A DNA stretch of 8,845 bases from Actinomycetes bacterium (lineage in GTDB: Bacteria > Bacillota_I > Bacilli_A > RF39 > UBA660). Below are positions 7,188-8,845 of the stretch, one piece after another (positions within the stretch are counted from its first letter, which is position 1; every line of letters starts with the position of its first letter). The notes under the pieces were generated by a model. The model saw only the letters and a list, made by a program, of their open reading frames with translations, was not told the origin of the DNA and did not search any database. Made by a program: the position numbers and the translations under genes. The stretch covers positions 1-8,845 of the forward strand of contig JAGKUT010000022.1 in the NCBI GenBank assembly GCA_021152765.1. Reading direction: 5' to 3'.

Positions 7188-8393
7188 TTACATTCCTAAC
7201 ACTTGTGCCTTTAATTTATCATATTCTTCTTGAGAAATTGCTCCTGCGTCTAATAGTTTTTTAGCATTTAACAATTTTTCAGTAGGATCTTCGCTTGCAG
7301 GTGCTGCTTGAGCTGGTGCTTGTTGTTGAGCACCAAAAGCAGGTTGATATGTTGATGGATTATTTGGTTGTTGCATAGTTCCCATCATTCCACCAGCAGC
7401 ATTCATTCCCATTCCCATAAATGCCATACCAGTACCACCGCCATTTTCACCAGCAGCTTGCATTCCACGAGCAGCAGCTTGTTGCATAAATGAATTTCCT
7501 CTTGCTCCAGATAAAGCGTCAGCTTTTTTAACATCTTTCATCAATTCTTTAGTATCTTCGTCATATTCAATAGCAAGAATTGCAGTTTTAACAATTTCAA
7601 GACCTCTGTCAGATTTCCATTGGTAACCTTCTTCAACAGCTTGTGATAAACTTTGAGCAAATCCAATTTGATCGCCTTGAATTTTTGACATACGATTTCC
7701 TTTTGAAGGATCGTTTGTATAATTAGAGAATGCAGCAGATAAACTACCAACTACTTCATTGAATAATTGAGCTCCTGCGTCATTATCCATATCAGCAAAA
7801 TCAAATACAGGTGCATTTGGTTGTAAATATTTTGCAGGAACAAAATTTTTAACAAATAACAATGGATCAACAATTTTTAATGTATAAGTACCTCTTGTTA
7901 CAGCTCCAACTTGTGTACCAAAGAAAGCGTCATCCCAATAAATTTCTGATTGTGTACCAAACTTATTATTAGGTATTTCTTTCAAGTTAACATAAAATGC
8001 CAATTGTTGGCTTCCTGGTTGTCCTCCAAATTTTACTTTTTCCCAAGTTGATTTAATAGTTTGTCCGAAGATTCCATCTCCTGCAAACATAGATTGTGAA
8101 TTAGGATCATCAGATCTAAATTCAAATCCTCCTGGTTCAGCTATAAGACCAGTAATTTGTCCGTCTTGTAATGTAATTAATGCTGTTCCTTCTGGAACTA
8201 TAATTTTACTACCATTTGTAATGATATTTTCATTACCCTTATAATTTTCCCCACGACCATTATTTTGTGATTGTGGAACTGCTTGAAATAAAGCAGCAGT
8301 ACCTGGAACACCTGCTCTAGGAACATAAAAATCCTTCCATTGATCAGCAAAAGTACCACCTAATGCTCCAGAAAATGCTTTAATAAATCCCAT
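7188..8393 (-). CDS. ydjI: YdjI-type SPFH-domain protein with SHOCT-like C-terminus
   Basis: This 401-residue soluble protein opens with MGFIKAFSGALGGTFADQWKDF, the characteristic start of the YdjI / 'virion core protein, lumpy skin disease virus' SPFH family. The SPFH-like core runs to about residue 280: 'IIVPEGTALITLQDGQI' at 64-80, 'GGFEF', 'SEIYWDDAFFGTQVGAVTRGTYTLKIVDPLLFV' at about 149-181, and a helical end near 'AIEYDEDTKELMKDV'. Next is a Met/Gly/Ala/Gln-rich flexible segment (about 290-368), then 'DPTEKLLNAKKLLDAGAISQEEYDKLKAQVLGM', a SHOCT-like helix pair often found at the ends of membrane-associated oligomers. No membrane helix is seen; the family acts at the inner face of the membrane and forms scaffolds. 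In B. subtilis YdjI helps bring PspA-like YdjF to the membrane. It is the first gene of the operon, with the strongest RBS (GAAGGAGGTT), consistent with high expression. No PspA gene is in the window. Confidence 0.9.
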   Translation of the reverse strand: MGFIKAFSGALGGTFADQWKDFYVPRAGVPGTAALFQAVPQSQNNGRGENYKGNENIITNGSKIIVPEGTALITLQDGQITGLIAEPGGFEFRSDDPNSQSMFAGDGIFGQTIKSTWEKVKFGGQPGSQQLAFYVNLKEIPNNKFGTQSEIYWDDAFFGTQVGAVTRGTYTLKIVDPLLFVKNFVPAKYLQPNAPVFDFADMDNDAGAQLFNEVVGSLSAAFSNYTNDPSKGNRMSKIQGDQIGFAQSLSQAVEEGYQWKSDRGLEIVKTAILAIEYDEDTKELMKDVKKADALSGARGNSFMQQAAARGMQAAGENGGGTGMAFMGMGMNAAGGMMGTMQQPNNPSTYQPAFGAQQQAPAQAAPASEDPTEKLLNAKKLLDAGAISQEEYDKLKAQVLGM

Positions 8394-8400
8394 AAAATAT

Positions 8401-8410
8401 AACCTCCTTC
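8401..8410 (-). promoter_or_regulatory. Strong RBS of the first operon gene
   Basis: The minus-strand sequence GAAGGAGGTT is nearly a full match to the 3' end of 16S rRNA and lies 7 nt from the ATG at 8393. It fixes the start of the SPFH gene. Confidence 0.85.
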
Positions 8411-8413
8411 GTT

Positions 8414-8428
8414 TGTAGTTTAACTACA
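8414..8428. promoter_or_regulatory. 15-bp palindrome next to the operon RBS (possible operator)
   Basis: TGTAGTT-T-AACTACA is a perfect 7-bp inverted repeat around one central base, ending 4 nt before the RBS of the first gene. The short central spacing suits a protein-binding DNA site better than an RNA hairpin, which would be at most 5 bp with a 5-nt loop. The half-site TGTAGTT recurs at 8829-8835 on the plus strand, just before the RBS of the divergent gene, and at 8665-8659 on the minus strand, in the operon leader. Confidence 0.45.
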
Positions 8429-8489
8429 CTCATAATTTTAAAAATTTAATAAAGACTTTGAATAGTTTTAGTTAGCAAATTTAAGTATC

Positions 8490-8519
8490 TTGAAATTAAT
8501 TTATTATAAATGTTATAAT
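8490..8519 (+). promoter_or_regulatory. Plus-strand sigma-A-like promoter facing away from the operon
   Basis: TTGAAA at 8490-8495 and TATAAT at 8514-8519 are separated by 18 bp. The -10 is one arm of the palindrome ATTATAA-ATG-TTATAAT (8503-8519). If active it would transcribe antisense to the operon leader towards the divergent gene. No ORF follows for more than 300 bp, and in such AT-rich DNA a chance match is possible. Confidence 0.4.
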
Positions 8520-8613
8520 TTTACTCTTTTTCCATAGTTATCTGTAAGATTTCTTGCAAAAATTACTAGTGAAATTAAAACAGAGTAAATTTAACATCAC
8601 TTTGTTATTCTTA

Positions 8614-8659
8614 TATAGAAATAATACAATAAACATTTTAAAATACAATAATTTCTATA
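8614..8659. repeat. Inverted repeat enclosing a 10-bp direct repeat in the operon leader
   Basis: The arms TATAGAAAT (8614-8622) and ATTTCTATA (8651-8659) match perfectly over 9 bp. Between and touching them the 10-mer AATACAATAA occurs twice in the same orientation (8623-8632 and 8642-8651), and a 10-bp palindrome ATTTTAAAAT sits at 8635-8644. In the minus-strand transcript this could fold as a long AT-rich hairpin about 30 nt after the proposed transcription start. No known RNA family was recognised. Confidence 0.45.
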
Positions 8660-8691
8660 ACTACAACCACTAAACACTCCTATTCTTAATA

Positions 8692-8700
8692 ATTATAACA
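8692..8700 (-). promoter_or_regulatory. Candidate extended -10 promoter of the operon
   Basis: The minus-strand sequence TGTTATAAT is a consensus extended -10 (TGnTATAAT) with no good -35, as is common for this promoter class. The palindrome TTTTGCAAAA (8704-8713) lies immediately upstream, in the spacer. Transcription would begin near 8685 and give a leader of about 290 nt before the SPFH gene. I saw no better minus-strand promoter closer to the gene. Confidence 0.5.
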
Positions 8701-8767
8701 TATTTTTGCAAAATGTTGTACTACTTTTGGGTGTTTTAAATAAATATCGTTAATTTTTATTTGAAAG

Positions 8768-8789
8768 TCCGTTTTAATAAAATAACGGA
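8768..8789. repeat. Inverted repeat at the -35 region of the divergent promoter
   Basis: TCCGTT (8768-8773) and AACGGA (8784-8789) form a perfect 6-bp inverted repeat with a 10-nt centre. The right arm occupies the -35 position relative to the TATAAT at 8807. No T-run follows on the plus strand, so a terminator is unlikely and an operator is possible. Confidence 0.35.
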
Positions 8790-8806
8790 ATTAAGTCTGA
8801 TTATAG

Positions 8807-8812
8807 TATAAT
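8807..8812 (+). promoter_or_regulatory. -10 element of a divergent plus-strand gene
   Basis: A consensus TATAAT within TTATAGTATAATATG lies 26 nt upstream of a strong RBS. The -35 position reads AACGGA, a poor match, and is part of an inverted repeat, so an activator or repressor may act here. Confidence 0.45.
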
Positions 8813-8837
8813 ATGTTTTATGTTTCTTTGTAGTTAT

Positions 8838-8845
8838 AAGGGGGA
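8838..8845 (+). promoter_or_regulatory. RBS of a divergent gene starting just beyond the window
   Basis: AAGGGGGA forms the last eight bases of the window. It is Shine-Dalgarno-like and placed where a plus-strand start codon would be expected within about 10 nt past the edge. The gene itself is not visible. Confidence 0.5.

Larger units (their letters stand above)
8394..8845. other. 452-bp divergent intergenic region
   Basis: No convincing protein gene is found on either strand. On the minus strand it should hold the operon promoter and a leader of nearly 300 nt. On the plus strand it carries promoter-like elements and, at its right end, an RBS for a gene beyond the window. It is very AT-rich and full of short palindromes: TGTAGTTTAACTACA at 8414-8428, ATTATAAATGTTATAAT at 8503-8519, TATAGAAAT/ATTTCTATA at 8614-8659, TTTTGCAAAA at 8704-8713 and TCCGTT/AACGGA at 8768-8789. 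No tRNA, rRNA, CRISPR or known riboswitch core was recognised. Confidence 0.7.

Noticed and set aside
7541..7750. 69-codon minus-strand open frame
   Set aside because: It is an alternate frame inside the SPFH gene, whose own frame has clear family similarity.
8538..8636. 31-codon minus-strand frame starting ATGTTTATTGTATTA in the leader
   Set aside because: It has no Shine-Dalgarno sequence and no recognisable product; in AT-rich DNA such a frame is expected by chance.
8768..8789. Inverted repeat TCCGTT/AACGGA as a Rho-independent terminator
   Set aside because: No T-run follows on the plus strand and only a poor one on the minus strand, and it overlaps a promoter region; an operator is more plausible.
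8820..8845. Plus-strand ATG at 8820 open to the window edge
   Set aside because: It has no RBS and sits essentially at the predicted transcription start. The AAGGGGGA at 8838-8845 points to a start beyond the window instead.
1..8845. Mycoplasma-type genetic code (TGA = Trp), suggested by the very low GC
   Set aside because: About 20 Trp positions across the genes are TGG and no frame needs TGA read-through, so the standard bacterial code is sufficient.
1..8845. CRISPR array, insertion sequence or phage module
   Set aside because: No regularly spaced repeats, transposase motifs, terminal inverted repeats or phage structural genes were seen. 'Virion core protein' is a legacy name of the YdjI family and does not indicate a prophage.

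Overview
The window is very AT-rich (roughly 25-30 % G+C by eye) and reads as a low-GC Bacillota chromosome, for example an uncultured gut-type Bacilli/RF39-like or Erysipelotrichia-like lineage. Supporting this are strong AGGAGG-type ribosome binding sites, Asn/Lys/Ile-rich proteins and TAA/TAG-only stops. About 20 Trp codons across the genes are all TGG and no in-frame TGA occurs, so the standard bacterial code fits better than the Mycoplasma/Spiroplasma code. Species-level placement cannot be made from the sequence alone.

Layout. Everything recognisable as coding lies on the minus strand as one tightly packed run, read from right to left. (1) 8393-7188 is a YdjI-type SPFH/'virion core-like' protein with a C-terminal SHOCT-like helix pair. 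(2) 7183-5627 is a YdjG-like membrane protein with two zinc ribbons. (3) 5624-4719 is a zinc-ribbon, Yip1-like five-helix membrane protein. (4) 4707-2899 is an Asn/Gln-rich, single-pass membrane protein with an external WG-repeat-like beta domain. (5) 2845-362 is a zinc-ribbon, single-pass membrane protein with an external gluzincin metalloprotease-like domain (HExxH...E), a beta-sandwich-like region and a LolA/LppX-like C-terminal domain. (6) 354-1 is a partial multi-pass membrane protein running off the left edge. Gaps are 2-11 nt except before gene 5, where a 53-nt gap contains a terminator-like hairpin. The 452-bp right-hand region (8394-8845) has no convincing gene. It holds a candidate extended -10 promoter for the operon, a leader of nearly 300 nt with inverted and direct repeats, a 15-bp palindrome next to the first RBS, and promoter and RBS signals for a divergent plus-strand gene that starts just past the window.

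How the genes may work together. In Bacillus subtilis, YdjI (SPFH) and YdjG (zinc ribbon, membrane) belong to the ydjFGHI operon and help bring the PspA-like protein YdjF to the membrane. Here the YdjI and YdjG relatives come without PspA or YdjH in view and instead head an operon of membrane proteins. Two of these repeat the plan cytoplasmic zinc ribbon, Asn/Gln-rich linker, membrane segment(s); a third keeps the linker and anchor without the ribbon. A reasonable inference is a membrane-surface assembly that couples an SPFH scaffold to external domains (a WG-like beta domain and a possible protease), perhaps for envelope stress or membrane organisation. The grouping is seen directly; the function is inference.
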